DNA of 64,000 bases. It comes from Paraburkholderia sp. BL10I2N1 (GTDB lineage: Bacteria > Pseudomonadota > Gammaproteobacteria > Burkholderiales > Burkholderiaceae). The position numbers and the translations under genes are program-made. Shown here one piece after another: positions 37,484 through 46,241 of this stretch. The DNA is taken from positions 4,588,001 to 4,652,000 of the forward strand of contig NZ_SNWA01000001.1 in assembly GCF_004361815.1 (NCBI RefSeq), given 5' to 3'. Positions within the stretch are counted from its first letter, which is position 1; the number at the start of each line of letters is the position of its first letter. The notes beneath the pieces were generated by a model. That model ran no database searches. It was not told the origin of the DNA and was given only the letters and a program-made list of their open reading frames with translations.

Positions 37484-39628
37484 TTACTGCTGCGGCGTCG
37501 GCTCGCCTTGCGGCGCGCCGGCGGGCGCTTCGTTCAGCAACGCCTTGGCCGACAAACGCACACGCCCCTTTTCGTCCGTCTGGATGACCTTCACCTTCAC
37601 GTGCTGGCCGTCCTTCAGATAGTCGTTGATGTCCTTGATACGCTCGTTGGCGATCTCGGAAATGTGCAGCAGACCATCCTTGCCCGGCAGGATGTTGACG
37701 ATCGCGCCGAAGTCCAGCAGCTTGAGGACGGTGCCGTCGTACACCTGACCAACTTCGACTTCCATCGTGATGTTTTCGATGCGCTTCTTCGCTTCGGCCA
37801 TCCCTTCGCTGCTCGTGCTCGCGATGGTGACGACGCCGTCATCCGAAATGTCAATCGTCGTGCCGGTTTCTTCGGTCAGCGCCCGGATCACAGAGCCACC
37901 TTTGCCGATCACGTCGCGGATCTTTTCCGGATTGATCTTGATGGTGATCATACGCGGCGCGAATTCCGACAGCTCAGTGTTCGCACCCGAAACAGCGGCG
38001 GTCATCTTGCCGAGGATGTGCATGCGGCCTTCCTTTGCCTGCGCGAGCGCGACCTGCATGATTTCCTTCGTGATGCCCTGGATCTTGATGTCCATCTGCA
38101 GCGCGGTTACACCTTGCTCTGTACCCGCCACCTTGAAGTCCATGTCACCGAGGTGGTCTTCGTCGCCGAGGATGTCGGTCAGCACCGCGAACTTGTTGCC
38201 TTCGAGGATCAGGCCCATTGCGATGCCGGCGACGTGCGCCTTCATCGGGACGCCAGCGTCCATCAGCGCGAGACAGCCGCCGCACACCGATGCCATCGAC
38301 GACGAACCATTCGACTCGGTGATTTCCGAAACGACGCGGATCGAGTAGCCGAATTCTTCGGCACTCGGCAGGCACGCGGCCAGCGCGCGCTTCGCGAGAC
38401 GACCGTGACCGATTTCGCGGCGCTTCGGCGAACCGACGCGGCCCGTTTCGCCGGTCGCGAACGGAGGCATGTTGTAGTGGAGCATGAAGCGTTCGCGGTA
38501 TTCGCCTTCGAGCGCGTCGATGATCTGCTCGTCGCCCTTCGTGCCGAGCGTCGCCACCACGAGCGCCTGCGTTTCTCCGCGCGTGAAGAGCGCCGAACCG
38601 TGCGTACGCGGCAGCACGCCCGTACGGATTTCGATCGGACGCACGGTACGCGTGTCACGGCCATCGATACGCGGCTCGCCGTTCAGGATCTGGCTGCGGA
38701 CGATCTTTGCTTCGATATCGAACAGCACGTTACCGACGGTCGCCTTGTCGGCTGCAACGAAGCCCGCAGCGGCCGCGTCCTCTTCCAGCTTCGCCGACGT
38801 GGCTGCGTAGATTTCCTTCAGCTTCGTCGAACGAGCCTGCTTGTCGCGGGTCTGGTAGGCAGCGAGCAGTTGCGGCTCGGCGATTTCCGTGACGCGCGAG
38901 ATCAGCGCTTCGTTCTTCGGGGCCGGCTGCCAGTCCCATTCCGGCTTGCCGCCGTCACGAACGAGTTCGTGGATCGCGTCGATCGCGACCTGCATCTGCT
39001 CGTGGCCATAGACCACGGCGCCGAGCATCACGTCTTCCGGCAGTTGGTCCGCTTCCGACTCGACCATCAGTACAGCACGTTCCGTACCGGCGACGATCAG
39101 GTCCAGACGCGAATCCTTCAGCTGTGAACGCGTCGGGTTCAGCACGTATTCGTTGTTGATGTATGCCACACGTGCAGCACCGACCGGGCCGTTGAACGGC
39201 AAACCGGAGATGGCGAGCGCCGCGGACGCACCGATCAGCGCGGGGATGTCGGCAGGGACTTCCGGGTTGATCGACATCACGTGGACGACGACCTGGACTT
39301 CGTTGTAAAAGCCTTCAGGGAACAGCGGGCGCAGCGGACGGTCGATCAGGCGCGAAATCAGCGTTTCGCCTTCCGACGGACGGCCTTCACGACGGAAGAA
39401 GCCACCTGGGATCTTGCCTGCGGAGTAGGTTTTTTCGAGGTAATCGACGGTCAGCGGGAAGAAATCCTGACCCGGCTTCGCCGTCTTCGCACCAACAACG
39501 GTAGCCAGCACAACGGTATCTTCAACGTCGACGAGCACCGCGCCGCTTGCCTGACGGGCGATTTCGCCCGTTTCGAGGCGAACGTTATGTTGTCCCCATT
39601 TGAATTCTTTGACGATCTTGTTGAACAT
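37484..39628 (-). CDS. pnp: Polyribonucleotide nucleotidyltransferase (PNPase)
   Basis: A 714-residue phosphorolytic 3'-5' exoribonuclease and degradosome component. It has two RNase PH domains ([20 protein letters not shown] block present as [21 protein letters not shown], and FMVTEQ-like region [16 protein letters not shown]), then a KH domain ([24 protein letters not shown]) and an S1 domain ([21 protein letters not shown]). The ATG at 39628 follows AAGGAGTG. It lies downstream of rpsO as in many proteobacteria, with a terminator and a structured leader between them. Confidence 0.96.
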   Translation of the reverse strand: MFNKIVKEFKWGQHNVRLETGEIARQASGAVLVDVEDTVVLATVVGAKTAKPGQDFFPLTVDYLEKTYSAGKIPGGFFRREGRPSEGETLISRLIDRPLRPLFPEGFYNEVQVVVHVMSINPEVPADIPALIGASAALAISGLPFNGPVGAARVAYINNEYVLNPTRSQLKDSRLDLIVAGTERAVLMVESEADQLPEDVMLGAVVYGHEQMQVAIDAIHELVRDGGKPEWDWQPAPKNEALISRVTEIAEPQLLAAYQTRDKQARSTKLKEIYAATSAKLEEDAAAAGFVAADKATVGNVLFDIEAKIVRSQILNGEPRIDGRDTRTVRPIEIRTGVLPRTHGSALFTRGETQALVVATLGTKGDEQIIDALEGEYRERFMLHYNMPPFATGETGRVGSPKRREIGHGRLAKRALAACLPSAEEFGYSIRVVSEITESNGSSSMASVCGGCLALMDAGVPMKAHVAGIAMGLILEGNKFAVLTDILGDEDHLGDMDFKVAGTEQGVTALQMDIKIQGITKEIMQVALAQAKEGRMHILGKMTAAVSGANTELSEFAPRMITIKINPEKIRDVIGKGGSVIRALTEETGTTIDISDDGVVTIASTSSEGMAEAKKRIENITMEVEVGQVYDGTVLKLLDFGAIVNILPGKDGLLHISEIANERIKDINDYLKDGQHVKVKVIQTDEKGRVRLSAKALLNEAPAGAPQGEPTPQQ

Positions 39629-39652
39629 AGTCACTCCTTTTCTCTTCGTTAT

Positions 39653-39678
39653 GCCGCGCGGACGAGAAGCGGCGCGGC
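39653..39678. repeat. Short GC-rich hairpin near the pnp start
   Basis: A 7-bp inverted repeat (GCCGCGC with GCGCGGC, 12-base spacer) lies 25-50 bases upstream of the pnp ATG, within its leader RNA. Confidence 0.4.
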
Positions 39679-39719
39679 AACGCCAGGACCGGTGCCACAC
39701 GGGAAGAGGAGTGTTATGC

Positions 39720-39762
39720 CATTCCAGAGAACCACGCGAAGCGCGCGCGAACCGCTGGAATG
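39720..39762 (-). promoter_or_regulatory. Long hairpin in the pnp leader, candidate RNase III-type processing site
   Basis: An 8-bp inverted repeat (CATTCCAG with CTGGAATG) encloses further GC-rich self-complementary sequence, so the pnp leader can fold a hairpin of about 43 bases. In E. coli the pnp leader has an RNase III hairpin through which PNPase represses itself. The position here suggests the same logic, by analogy only. Confidence 0.45.
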
Positions 39763-39876
39763 ACACAAAGCTCTGCCCTGCGGCCCGGCCTTGTTTCGGT
39801 CACCCGCCGCATGATCTTCCATGCGCGCGGCGAATGACGCTCCGGTGCGCGCCACGTGAAGCGCACCGTTCAAAAA

Positions 39877-39914
39877 CAAAATGCCTGTATCAGTTGACTG
39901 ACACAGGCATTTTG
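39877..39914 (-). terminator. Intrinsic terminator between rpsO and pnp
   Basis: An 18-bp inverted repeat with a minimal loop (around CAGTTGACTG) is followed on the minus strand by TTTTGTTTTTG. It lies 28 bases after the rpsO stop. Read-through into pnp is likely partial, as in other rpsO-pnp loci. Confidence 0.85.
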
Positions 39915-39941
39915 CTGAGAGACGACTAACTGCGCGCCCGA

Positions 39942-40214
39942 TTACTTGCGCAGACCCAGCTTCTCGATCAGTGCGCGGTAACGATCTGCGTCCTTGCCCT
40001 TCAGGTAGTCGAGCAGCTTGCGACGGCGGCTCACCATGCGCAGCAGACCGCGGCGGCTGTGATGATCCTTCGTGTGGGCCTTGAAGTGAACGGTCAGTTC
40101 GTTAATGCGGGTCGTAAGCAGCGCGACCTGCACTTCAGGGGAGCCGGTGTCGTTAGCAGCGCGTGCGAATTGCGCAACGACGTCGGACTTCCTGGTTGTT
40201 TCAACTGCGGACAT
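39942..40214 (-). CDS. rpsO: 30S ribosomal protein S15
   Basis: A 90-residue small-subunit protein binding 16S rRNA helices 20-22. The family pattern is clear: [43 protein letters not shown]. The ATG at 40214 is preceded by AAAGGAAATCAAC; the frame is open 11 codons further but without similarity. It precedes pnp. Confidence 0.97.
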   Translation of the reverse strand: MSAVETTRKSDVVAQFARAANDTGSPEVQVALLTTRINELTVHFKAHTKDHHSRRGLLRMVSRRRKLLDYLKGKDADRYRALIEKLGLRK

Positions 40215-40346
40215 GTTGATTTCCTTTAGTACTAAACAGGCGGTCACGGAAGAAAGGCCGTGCCGTGGGATTACAACGAGGGGCGTATTGTAGCACAGCG
40301 CGAACGGGCCGCGAACCTCCCTTGAATGGACCCGTTACTGAAGCAA

Positions 40347-41618
40347 TCAAGGGCGTTTCATGCGGCAGACCGTCGGCGTCACGGTACCCTCCGGCGGCAG
40401 CGCCAGCACGGTGCGGAACCCGTAGCCCGAACCCTCGTTATCGAAGCGCACGCCCGGCGTGCCGGCCTTGTCCATCTGCATGACGTAAAGGGGCTGTATC
40501 AGCTGGTGATCGTCGGCGCGCATCCGCGAGGGATGGAAGCCGTTGTCGAACTTCATGCCCTCGAGCGCCTTTGCGACAACGGCTGGCTGCGCGCTCTCCG
40601 CGCGATTCATCGCTGCTGCGAGCATCTCCACCATCAATTCCATGCGCAGAACGGGGTAATCGTCGGCGGCGGACGGGAAACGGGCGCGAAACGCCTTGTA
40701 CCACGCATCCGACGCCGCGCCACCAGCGTTCGGATGCCAGTCGGCCACGGCGAGTACCCGGCCGACGCCTGCGTCGCCGAGCGCAGCCGGCGCACCGAGG
40801 CTATTGCCGTAGAACGTGTAGAACTTCGTGTCGAGCGCCTGCTCGCGTGCAGCCTTCACCAGCAGCGTCAGATCGTTGCCCCAGTTGCCGGTCACGACCG
40901 CATCCGCCCCGCTCGCGCGGATCTTTGCGATGTACGGCGCGAAATCCTTCACACGGCCGACCGGATGAAATTCGTCGCCGACCACCGCGATGTCCGGCCG
41001 CTTCGAAGCCAGCGCCGAGCGCGCCAGGGTGCTGATGTCATGCCCGAAGCTGTAATCCTGGTTCAGCAGATAGACCTTTTTCACCGATCTGTCGCGTTGG
41101 ATGACCTCGGCGAGTGCGTCCATACGCATGCCGGCGTGCGCATCGAAGCGAAAATGCCAGAAGCTGCAATTCTCGTTGGTCAGTGCAGGATCGTCTGCGG
41201 AGTAATTCAGGAACAGTTCGCGGTTATCGGGCTCGCGCGCGTTCTGTTTTTCGATGGCCGCGAGCAGTGCCGCGGCGACCGCCGAACTGTTGCCCTGGAG
41301 GATGTAGCCGATGTGCCGGTCCGCCGCTGCGCGTAGCTGAATCAAGGCCTCCTCGGCGCTACCTTTGCTATCTAGCACGACGAGTTCCAGCGGATGCGCG
41401 CCATCCCCAAGCTTCACGCCGCCCGCCGCGTTGACCCGCTCGACGCCGACCCGCAGATTGCGCTCCACTGCCGCGCCCGCGTTGGCGAACGGCCCTGACA
41501 TACCTTCGATCAGCGCAAGCTGCACTGGTTCGCCGCCCGCGTACGCTGCCGTGACTGGCGCGGCCATCGACGCCGCCGCCAGCACGGCCACCGCCGCCCG
41601 TACCCACAACCCTGCCAT
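40347..41618 (-). CDS. Branched-chain amino acid type ABC transporter substrate-binding protein (orphan)
   Basis: A 423-residue periplasmic binding protein of the LivK-like type (Peripla_BP_6). From ATG 41618 there is a signal peptide of about 27 residues (WVRAAVAVLAAASMAAPVTAAYA). The mature part begins GEPVQLALIEGMSGPFANAGAA and has blocks LVVLDSKGSAEEAL and VYLLNQDYSFGHDI. I prefer 41618 over an ATG 12 codons upstream because CGGAGCTGCG precedes it. No permease or ATPase genes are nearby, so it either serves a remote transporter or acts as a sensor. The ligand is unknown. Confidence 0.83.
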   Translation of the reverse strand: MAGLWVRAAVAVLAAASMAAPVTAAYAGGEPVQLALIEGMSGPFANAGAAVERNLRVGVERVNAAGGVKLGDGAHPLELVVLDSKGSAEEALIQLRAAADRHIGYILQGNSSAVAAALLAAIEKQNAREPDNRELFLNYSADDPALTNENCSFWHFRFDAHAGMRMDALAEVIQRDRSVKKVYLLNQDYSFGHDISTLARSALASKRPDIAVVGDEFHPVGRVKDFAPYIAKIRASGADAVVTGNWGNDLTLLVKAAREQALDTKFYTFYGNSLGAPAALGDAGVGRVLAVADWHPNAGGAASDAWYKAFRARFPSAADDYPVLRMELMVEMLAAAMNRAESAQPAVVAKALEGMKFDNGFHPSRMRADDHQLIQPLYVMQMDKAGTPGVRFDNEGSGYGFRTVLALPPEGTVTPTVCRMKRP

Positions 41619-41776
41619 CGCAGCTCCGGTTGAATCGCTCGAAGCGCGGATCATAGGACGCCCGGGCGTTGCGGAGCAAGCCCAAAGGAGGGAGCAAAGG
41701 ACGCCGGGCGGCTCCTGCGCGCAAATCTTTTGCCCCGCCGCATGTCAAAATAGCTAGCAAGCCGTTGGAGGAATTC

Positions 41777-42337
41777 ATGCTTAACCGCCTCTCATCCGGG
41801 CTCGCCGCGATTACTGCGACCGCCCGGCCGCGCGCAGGCCTGCGCGGCGCCGCGCTCGCCTGCCTGGGCGCGCTGGTGCTGGCCGGCTGCGCCCAGCCGT
41901 GGCAGCGATTTCAACCGGGCGAGGACCAGTCCACGATCATCAGCCACCTCGGCGCGCCACGCGAAACCTATGATCTGCCGAATGGCGGCAAGCGCCTGAT
42001 GTGGCCAACCCAGCCGATGGGTGAAACGACCACGGCCGCCGACATCGACGCCTCCGGCAAGATTGTGAACGTCCGCCAGGTGTTGCAGCCAAACGAGTTC
42101 TATCGAGCGGAGATCGGCAAGTGGACACGCGAGGATGTGCTGGTCAACTTCGGCAGGCCGGTGGAAACATCGTACTTTCCGCTGATGAAGCGCGAGGTCT
42201 GGACCTACCGGTATCAGGAAGATAACGTCTGGTATCTGATGTACAGCTTTTACTTCGACAATCAGGGGATCCTGCGGTTGACACAAAAGACGCCCGACCC
42301 GCTGCACGATCCGGACCGCCGCAGCAATTTCTTCTAG
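41777..42337 (+). CDS. Outer-membrane-type lipoprotein with BamE/SmpA-like repeats
   Basis: A 186-residue lipoprotein. The signal peptide ends in the lipobox LAGC, giving an acylated cysteine around residue 35. Two BamE-like units follow: one starting FQPGEDQSTIISHLGAPRE, the second GKWTREDVLVNFGRPVET, each with the pattern of a helix pair and a beta hairpin. The residue after the cysteine is Ala, so outer membrane sorting is expected. GGAGGAATTC precedes the ATG at good spacing, which fixes the start. It is divergent from the substrate-binding protein gene. Confidence 0.82.
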   Translation: MLNRLSSGLAAITATARPRAGLRGAALACLGALVLAGCAQPWQRFQPGEDQSTIISHLGAPRETYDLPNGGKRLMWPTQPMGETTTAADIDASGKIVNVRQVLQPNEFYRAEIGKWTREDVLVNFGRPVETSYFPLMKREVWTYRYQEDNVWYLMYSFYFDNQGILRLTQKTPDPLHDPDRRSNFF

Positions 42338-42360
42338 ACGACGCCGTGTCGCGCCCGACC

Positions 42361-42384
42361 GCCGCCTCTTCAGGCGGCGTTTTT
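42361..42384 (+). terminator. Intrinsic terminator after the lipoprotein gene
   Basis: A 7-bp stem (GCCGCCT with AGGCGGC) and a 4-base loop run into GTTTTT. It lies 23 bases after the lipoprotein stop. Confidence 0.85.
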
Positions 42385-42596
42385 CTGTGCGGTTCGCCTA
42401 CCGGGGAGCGTTGCTTCGTGGACGGGCGAACAATTTCTCGACATGAACCCTTCAGCCGGAATTGGCCGGTCGGCCAGGTGCGCACAGCTTCGTCGTCGAC
42501 TAAAGTTTGAGGGCAGAGTGCAACGACGCAGCAACCTCCCTGCATTGTTCGATCGCCATTTTTGCCGTTGCCCAACCACCTTCGGAGCCCCTGCCG

Positions 42597-43254
42597 ATGC
42601 CCCTTCCCAAAAATATGCTGCTCGCCAATGCCGCGTGGGCGACGGAAACCAACGCGCGCGATCCGCGCTTCTTCGAAAAGCTTGCGCAAGGTCAGAGCCC
42701 GCAGGTGCTGTGGATTGGCTGCTCGGACAGCCGAGTCCCCGCCGAAACAATCACGCTTTGCGAACCGGGCGATCTCTTCGTCCACCGCAACATCGCGAAC
42801 CTGTTCCCACCCGACGACGACAACTGCGCGAGCGTGCTCGAATATGCAGTGCGCGTTTTGAAGGTAGGCCATGTGATCGTCTGCGGCCACTATGGCTGCG
42901 GCGGTGTACGCGCAGCGCTGCTGCCGGCGGCGGGCAGACCTGCCGCACGTCAATCGCCGGATAGCGCCGCTGTGTGCACTGGCCAGCACGCATCAGGCAG
43001 ACCTCGACCGCCACGAGTCGGAGCACGCCCGCGTCAATCGCCTTGCGGAACTGAACGTGCTCGAACAGGTGAGGCGCTTGCGCGACACGTCGATCGTGCG
43101 CGACAGCAGCCCGGCGCCGCTCGTGCATGGCTGGATCTTTTCACTCGACGACGGGCGCATCAAGGTACTGGCGTCCGGCTATCCCGGCGAAGAGCCCGCT
43201 ACGTCCGACAACACCTCGGTAGCGCAGCCAGAAACGCTTCGCGGCACAGCCTGA
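42597..43254 (+). pseudogene. can: Beta-class carbonic anhydrase, broken by a +1 frameshift
   Basis: The frame from ATG 42597 (GGAG ahead) encodes the first ~112 residues of a beta carbonic anhydrase: zinc ligands C42, H98 and C101 and the D44-R46 pair ([17 protein letters not shown]). Near 42932-42934 (GGG) the homology jumps one frame. The rest, [14 protein letters not shown] through [17 protein letters not shown], is intact to the stop at 43254. Removing one G from that triplet restores a continuous protein of about 218 residues. The in-frame product would instead run on to 43433 with an unrelated tail. All zinc ligands precede the break, but the C-terminal part needed for folding is lost. 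A sequencing error is possible. Confidence 0.85.
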
Positions 43255-43489
43255 GTAGCAAAGATTCAATTGCCCAATACCGCGCGATATCAGCAACCGC
43301 GAGTACCACCCGGGCCGTGCCCCCGCCGGAAAAGGGGGGAGCGGCGCGGGAACCAGATTTCCCGGCGCCCGAACGGATCGCATCGGCAAACGCGACACAC
43401 GCTTCAAATGCACAAAACCCCGTGCTCTTGTGAAGCACGGGGTTTCGGTCTGGATCACTCAGGGGCGGGATCAGCGCCCTGCATTGATA
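43255..43489. other. Spacer between can and leuA, containing the leuA terminator
   Basis: Apart from the terminator at 43415-43445 I see no gene or repeat in these 235 bases. An open frame that crosses part of it is the out-of-frame continuation of the frameshifted carbonic anhydrase. Confidence 0.5.
43415..43445 (-). terminator. Intrinsic terminator after leuA
   Basis: A perfect 12-bp stem (AAACCCCGTGCT with AGCACGGGGTTT) and a 7-base loop. The minus strand ends in a TTTT tract, so it mainly serves leuA, 44 bases upstream. Confidence 0.85.
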
Positions 43490-45034
43490 TCAGGAACGCT
43501 GCGGGTTCAGCTTGTCCGCGTTCGAAAAGAGCTTGTTGAGCGCGGAAATATAGGCCTTCGCGGAAGCCGCGACGATATCAGGATCGGTGCCGACGCCGTT
43601 CACGATACGGCCGCTCTTCGACAGGCGCACCGTTACTTCGCCCTGCGCCTGCGTGCCGGTCGTGATCGCGTTCACCGAGTACAGCAGCAGTTCCGAACCG
43701 CTACCTACTTCGGTTTCGATCGCGTTCAGCGTGGCATCGACCGGGCCGTTACCGCGTGCTTCTCCGGTCACTTCCTTGCCGTCGACCGAAAACACGACCT
43801 TCGCGTGCGGCTGCTCGCCAGTTTCCGAGTGCTGTGACAGCGACACGAACTTGTAATGCTCCCTCTCCTGCGCTTCCGCCGACTCCTCGGTGACGATCGC
43901 GATGATGTCCTCGTCGAAGATTTCGGCCTTGCGGTCGGCCAGTTCCTTGAAGCGCGCGAACGCGGTGTTCAGTTCGCCTTCGCTGTCGAGTGCGATGCCG
44001 AGTTCCTGCAGACGCTGCTTGAACGCATTGCGGCCAGACAGCTTGCCGAGCACGATCTTGTTCGCGCTCCAGCCCACATCTTCGGCGCGCATGATTTCGT
44101 AGGTGTCGCGCGCCTTCAGCACGCCGTCCTGGTGGATGCCTGACGCGTGCGCAAACGCATTCGCGCCGACCACGGCCTTGTTTGGCTGCACGACGAAACC
44201 GGTGATCTGCGACACGAGCTTCGAGGCAGGCACGATCTGCGTCGTGTCGATGCCGAGATCGAGGCCGAAGTAGTCCTTGCGGGTCTTCACAGCCATCACG
44301 ATTTCTTCGAGCGACGTATTGCCCGCGCGCTCACCGAGACCGTTGATCGTGCACTCGACCTGACGCGCGCCACCGATCTTAACGCCCGCCAGGGAGTTCG
44401 CCACCGCCATGCCGAGGTCGTTGTGGCAGTGCACGGAGAACACGGCCTTGTGCGAATTCGGAATGCGCTCACGCAGCGTCTTGACCAGCTGGCCGTACAG
44501 TTCCGGCACGCCATAGCCGACCGTATCGGCGATGTTGATCGTGGTCGCACCTTCGGCGATCACTGCTTCCAGCACGCGGCACAGAAAGTCCATGTCGGAG
44601 CGGCTGCCGTCCTCCGGGGAGAACTCGACGTCGTCAGTGAACTTGCGCGCGAAGCGCACGGCGAGCTTTGCCTGCTCGAACACCTGATCGGGCGTCATGC
44701 GCAGCTTCTTTTCCATATGCAGCGGCGACGTCGCGATGAATGTATGGATACGGAAGCGCTCAGCGGGCTTCAACGCGTCGGCGGCACGCTGGATATCCTT
44801 GTCGTTCGCACGGGCGAGCGAGCAGATGGTGCTCCCCTTGATCATCGACGCGATCGTATGAATCGAATCGAAGTCGCCGTTCGAACTGGCGGCGAAGCCG
44901 GCCTCGATCACGTCCACCTTCATCCGTTCGAGCTGCTTCGCGATACGGATTTTTTCTTCCTTCGTCATCGACGCACCGGGCGATTGTTCGCCGTCGCGCA
45001 AGGTCGTGTCGAAAATGATCAGCTTGTCTGCCAT
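43490..45034 (-). CDS. leuA: 2-isopropylmalate synthase
   Basis: A 514-residue enzyme condensing acetyl-CoA with 3-methyl-2-oxobutanoate, the first committed step of leucine synthesis. The catalytic barrel has [17 protein letters not shown], the metal motif [13 protein letters not shown], and [19 protein letters not shown]. The C-terminal LeuA dimerisation/regulatory domain (from about residue 390) mediates leucine feedback. The ATG follows GGAG at seven bases. The gene has its own promoter and a leucine-rich leader peptide upstream (45157-45240), so it is probably attenuated by leucine supply. It is the last gene of the ilv-psd-pss-leuA block. Confidence 0.96.
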   Translation of the reverse strand: MADKLIIFDTTLRDGEQSPGASMTKEEKIRIAKQLERMKVDVIEAGFAASSNGDFDSIHTIASMIKGSTICSLARANDKDIQRAADALKPAERFRIHTFIATSPLHMEKKLRMTPDQVFEQAKLAVRFARKFTDDVEFSPEDGSRSDMDFLCRVLEAVIAEGATTINIADTVGYGVPELYGQLVKTLRERIPNSHKAVFSVHCHNDLGMAVANSLAGVKIGGARQVECTINGLGERAGNTSLEEIVMAVKTRKDYFGLDLGIDTTQIVPASKLVSQITGFVVQPNKAVVGANAFAHASGIHQDGVLKARDTYEIMRAEDVGWSANKIVLGKLSGRNAFKQRLQELGIALDSEGELNTAFARFKELADRKAEIFDEDIIAIVTEESAEAQEREHYKFVSLSQHSETGEQPHAKVVFSVDGKEVTGEARGNGPVDATLNAIETEVGSGSELLLYSVNAITTGTQAQGEVTVRLSKSGRIVNGVGTDPDIVAASAKAYISALNKLFSNADKLNPQRS

Positions 45035-45101
45035 GTCAGGTCTCCGGGGGACTCAGTCAAATTGGGGATGATGGAGATGCGAAAACGGAATTCGGGTGTT
45101 T

Positions 45102-45120
45102 GCGCCACCGCTGGCGACGC
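45102..45120 (-). repeat. Hairpin between the leader peptide and leuA
   Basis: A short stem (CGCCA with TGGCG, extendable with mismatches) lies 37 bases after the leader peptide stop and about 70 bases before the leuA ATG. No T-tract follows, so it is not a convincing intrinsic terminator. It could take part in an alternative RNA fold or affect Rho access. Confidence 0.35.
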
Positions 45121-45156
45121 TCAACAACAGACGAGGCAGACGGGAGGCGAAAACGA

Positions 45157-45240
45157 TCAGCGCGGCAGGCGCGCTAGCACTAGTGCACGTAGGGGTGCAC
45201 CGGCTTGAAGAGACAGGAGGGGGAACTTGAAAATAACCAT
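45157..45240 (-). CDS. leuL: Putative leucine-rich, leaderless leader peptide of leuA
   Basis: A 27-codon frame upstream of leuA contains seven leucines, at residues 8, 9, 11, 17, 20, 22 and 25, and ends PLRALVLARLPR. Residues 17, 20 and 22 use CTA, a rare leucine codon in such GC-rich genomes. Its ATG starts seven bases after the -10 element of a strong promoter, so transcription would begin at or next to the AUG and the message would be leaderless; no ribosome site exists. This matches the design of a ribosome-mediated attenuator that senses charged tRNA-Leu. The symbol leuL is given by analogy. I found no T-tract terminator before leuA, so how stalling controls leuA is open. Confidence 0.65.
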   Translation of the reverse strand: MVIFKFPLLSLQAGAPLRALVLARLPR

Positions 45241-45247
45241 GTCAGCG

Positions 45248-45276
45248 ACTATAGCGGCATTCCGGAAAACGTGCAA
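45248..45276 (-). promoter_or_regulatory. Sigma-70 promoter of the leu leader-leuA transcript
   Basis: On the minus strand, TTGCAC (45276-45271) and TATAGT (45253-45248) are separated by exactly 17 bases. This is one of the best consensus promoters in the window. The expected transcription start falls at 45240-45242, on or beside the leader peptide ATG. Confidence 0.7.
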
Positions 45277-45300
45277 TTAGCGGCAATCCGGTGGCGCAGA

Positions 45301-45332
45301 CGAAAACGGCAACCGGAGGGCCGCCGTTTTCG
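45301..45332 (-). terminator. Intrinsic terminator after pssA
   Basis: A perfect 10-bp stem (CGAAAACGGC with GCCGTTTTCG) and a 12-base loop lie 23 bases after the pssA stop on the minus strand, with TTTT inside the 3' arm. It separates the phospholipid genes from the leuA promoter. Confidence 0.75.
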
Positions 45333-45354
45333 CTTACGCAGGGCGCGCGATGCG

Positions 45355-46221
45355 TCAGTGGTCACGCTGCGACGAGCGGGCTGGATTGCCCCTGCCCCGC
45401 ATTGCCTGATAGCCCCAGAACACGTAGCCCGACAGGCCATACAGCACAAACAGGCCAAACAGCATCAACGGCGGGTCGGACGACACCAGCACAAACGCGA
45501 CCACCACCAGCAGAATGGCCGCGAACGGCACGCGATGCCGCACGTCGAGCGCCTTACCGCTGTAAAACGGCGCGTTCGAGACCATCGTCACGCCCGCATA
45601 GATCGTCAGCACGAACGCGACCCACGGCAGCCAGACGAGTTTGAGCGGCACGCGATTGTCGGTGGCGAGCCACACGAAACCGGCGATCAGCGCGGCCGCC
45701 GCCGGGCTCGGCATGCCCTGGAAAAAGCGCTTGTCGACGACACCGATGTTCGTATTGAAGCGCGCGAGCCGCAGCGCCGCGCCCGAGCAGTAGACGAACG
45801 CCGCGAGCCAGCCCCAGCGCCCAAGGTCCTTCAGAATCCACTCGTACATGACGAGCGCCGGCGCGACGCCGAACGACACCATGTCTGACAGGCTGTCGAA
45901 CTGCTCGCCGAACGCGCTCTGCGTATGGGTCATTCGCGCAACGCGGCCGTCCATGCCGTCTAGCACCATCGCCACGAAGATCGCGATCGCCGCCACTTCG
46001 AAGCGCACGTTCATCGCCTGCACGACGGCGAAGAAACCGCAGAAGAGCGCTGCGGTGGTGAAGGCATTCGGCAGCAGGTAAATGCCGCGCTTTCTTAGAA
46101 ACTGCTGACGCGCGGCACGGCGGCTGTCGACCACCGCCGGCTCCTGCACCGGCTTGTTGCGGCGGAACGGCCGCGGCTGCGGGCCGGCGCTACGGGGTCG
46201 ACGCGGTTTGAATGCGGCCAT
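45355..46221 (-). CDS. pssA: CDP-diacylglycerol-serine O-phosphatidyltransferase
   Basis: A 288-residue integral membrane enzyme making phosphatidylserine from CDP-diacylglycerol and serine. The CDP-alcohol phosphatidyltransferase motif D-G-x2-A-R-x8-G-x3-D-x3-D is present as DGMDGRVARMTHTQSAFG then EQFDSLSD. A basic, Pro-rich N-terminus (about 45 residues) precedes the first of about seven to eight membrane helices. It lies 20 bases after psd, so the two steps to phosphatidylethanolamine are co-transcribed. Confidence 0.94.
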   Translation of the reverse strand: MAAFKPRRPRSAGPQPRPFRRNKPVQEPAVVDSRRAARQQFLRKRGIYLLPNAFTTAALFCGFFAVVQAMNVRFEVAAIAIFVAMVLDGMDGRVARMTHTQSAFGEQFDSLSDMVSFGVAPALVMYEWILKDLGRWGWLAAFVYCSGAALRLARFNTNIGVVDKRFFQGMPSPAAAALIAGFVWLATDNRVPLKLVWLPWVAFVLTIYAGVTMVSNAPFYSGKALDVRHRVPFAAILLVVVAFVLVSSDPPLMLFGLFVLYGLSGYVFWGYQAMRGRGNPARSSQRDH

Positions 46222-46241
46222 CGAAACCTCCTTGTGCCGCT

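Noticed and set aside
37376..39127. A 583-codon plus-strand open frame opposite pnp, and similar long antisense frames opposite nuoL, nuoM, nuoN, nuoH, nuoD, leuA and the aminotransferase
   Set aside because: They lie fully antisense to clearly recognisable genes, are rich in Arg, His and Asp as mirror frames of GC-rich codons are, and have no ribosome sites or family motifs.
39629..39766. Extended N-terminus of PNPase
   Set aside because: The upstream residues do not match the family, and a strong ribosome site precedes ATG 39628.
42935..43433. Extended arginine- and proline-rich tail of carbonic anhydrase
   Set aside because: It is the out-of-frame reading after the frameshift; the true homologous sequence continues in the next frame to 43254.
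45035..45156. Classical intrinsic terminator for a leuA attenuator
   Set aside because: Hairpins can be drawn but none is followed by a T-tract. I therefore keep the leader peptide and promoter and do not claim a terminator-based mechanism.
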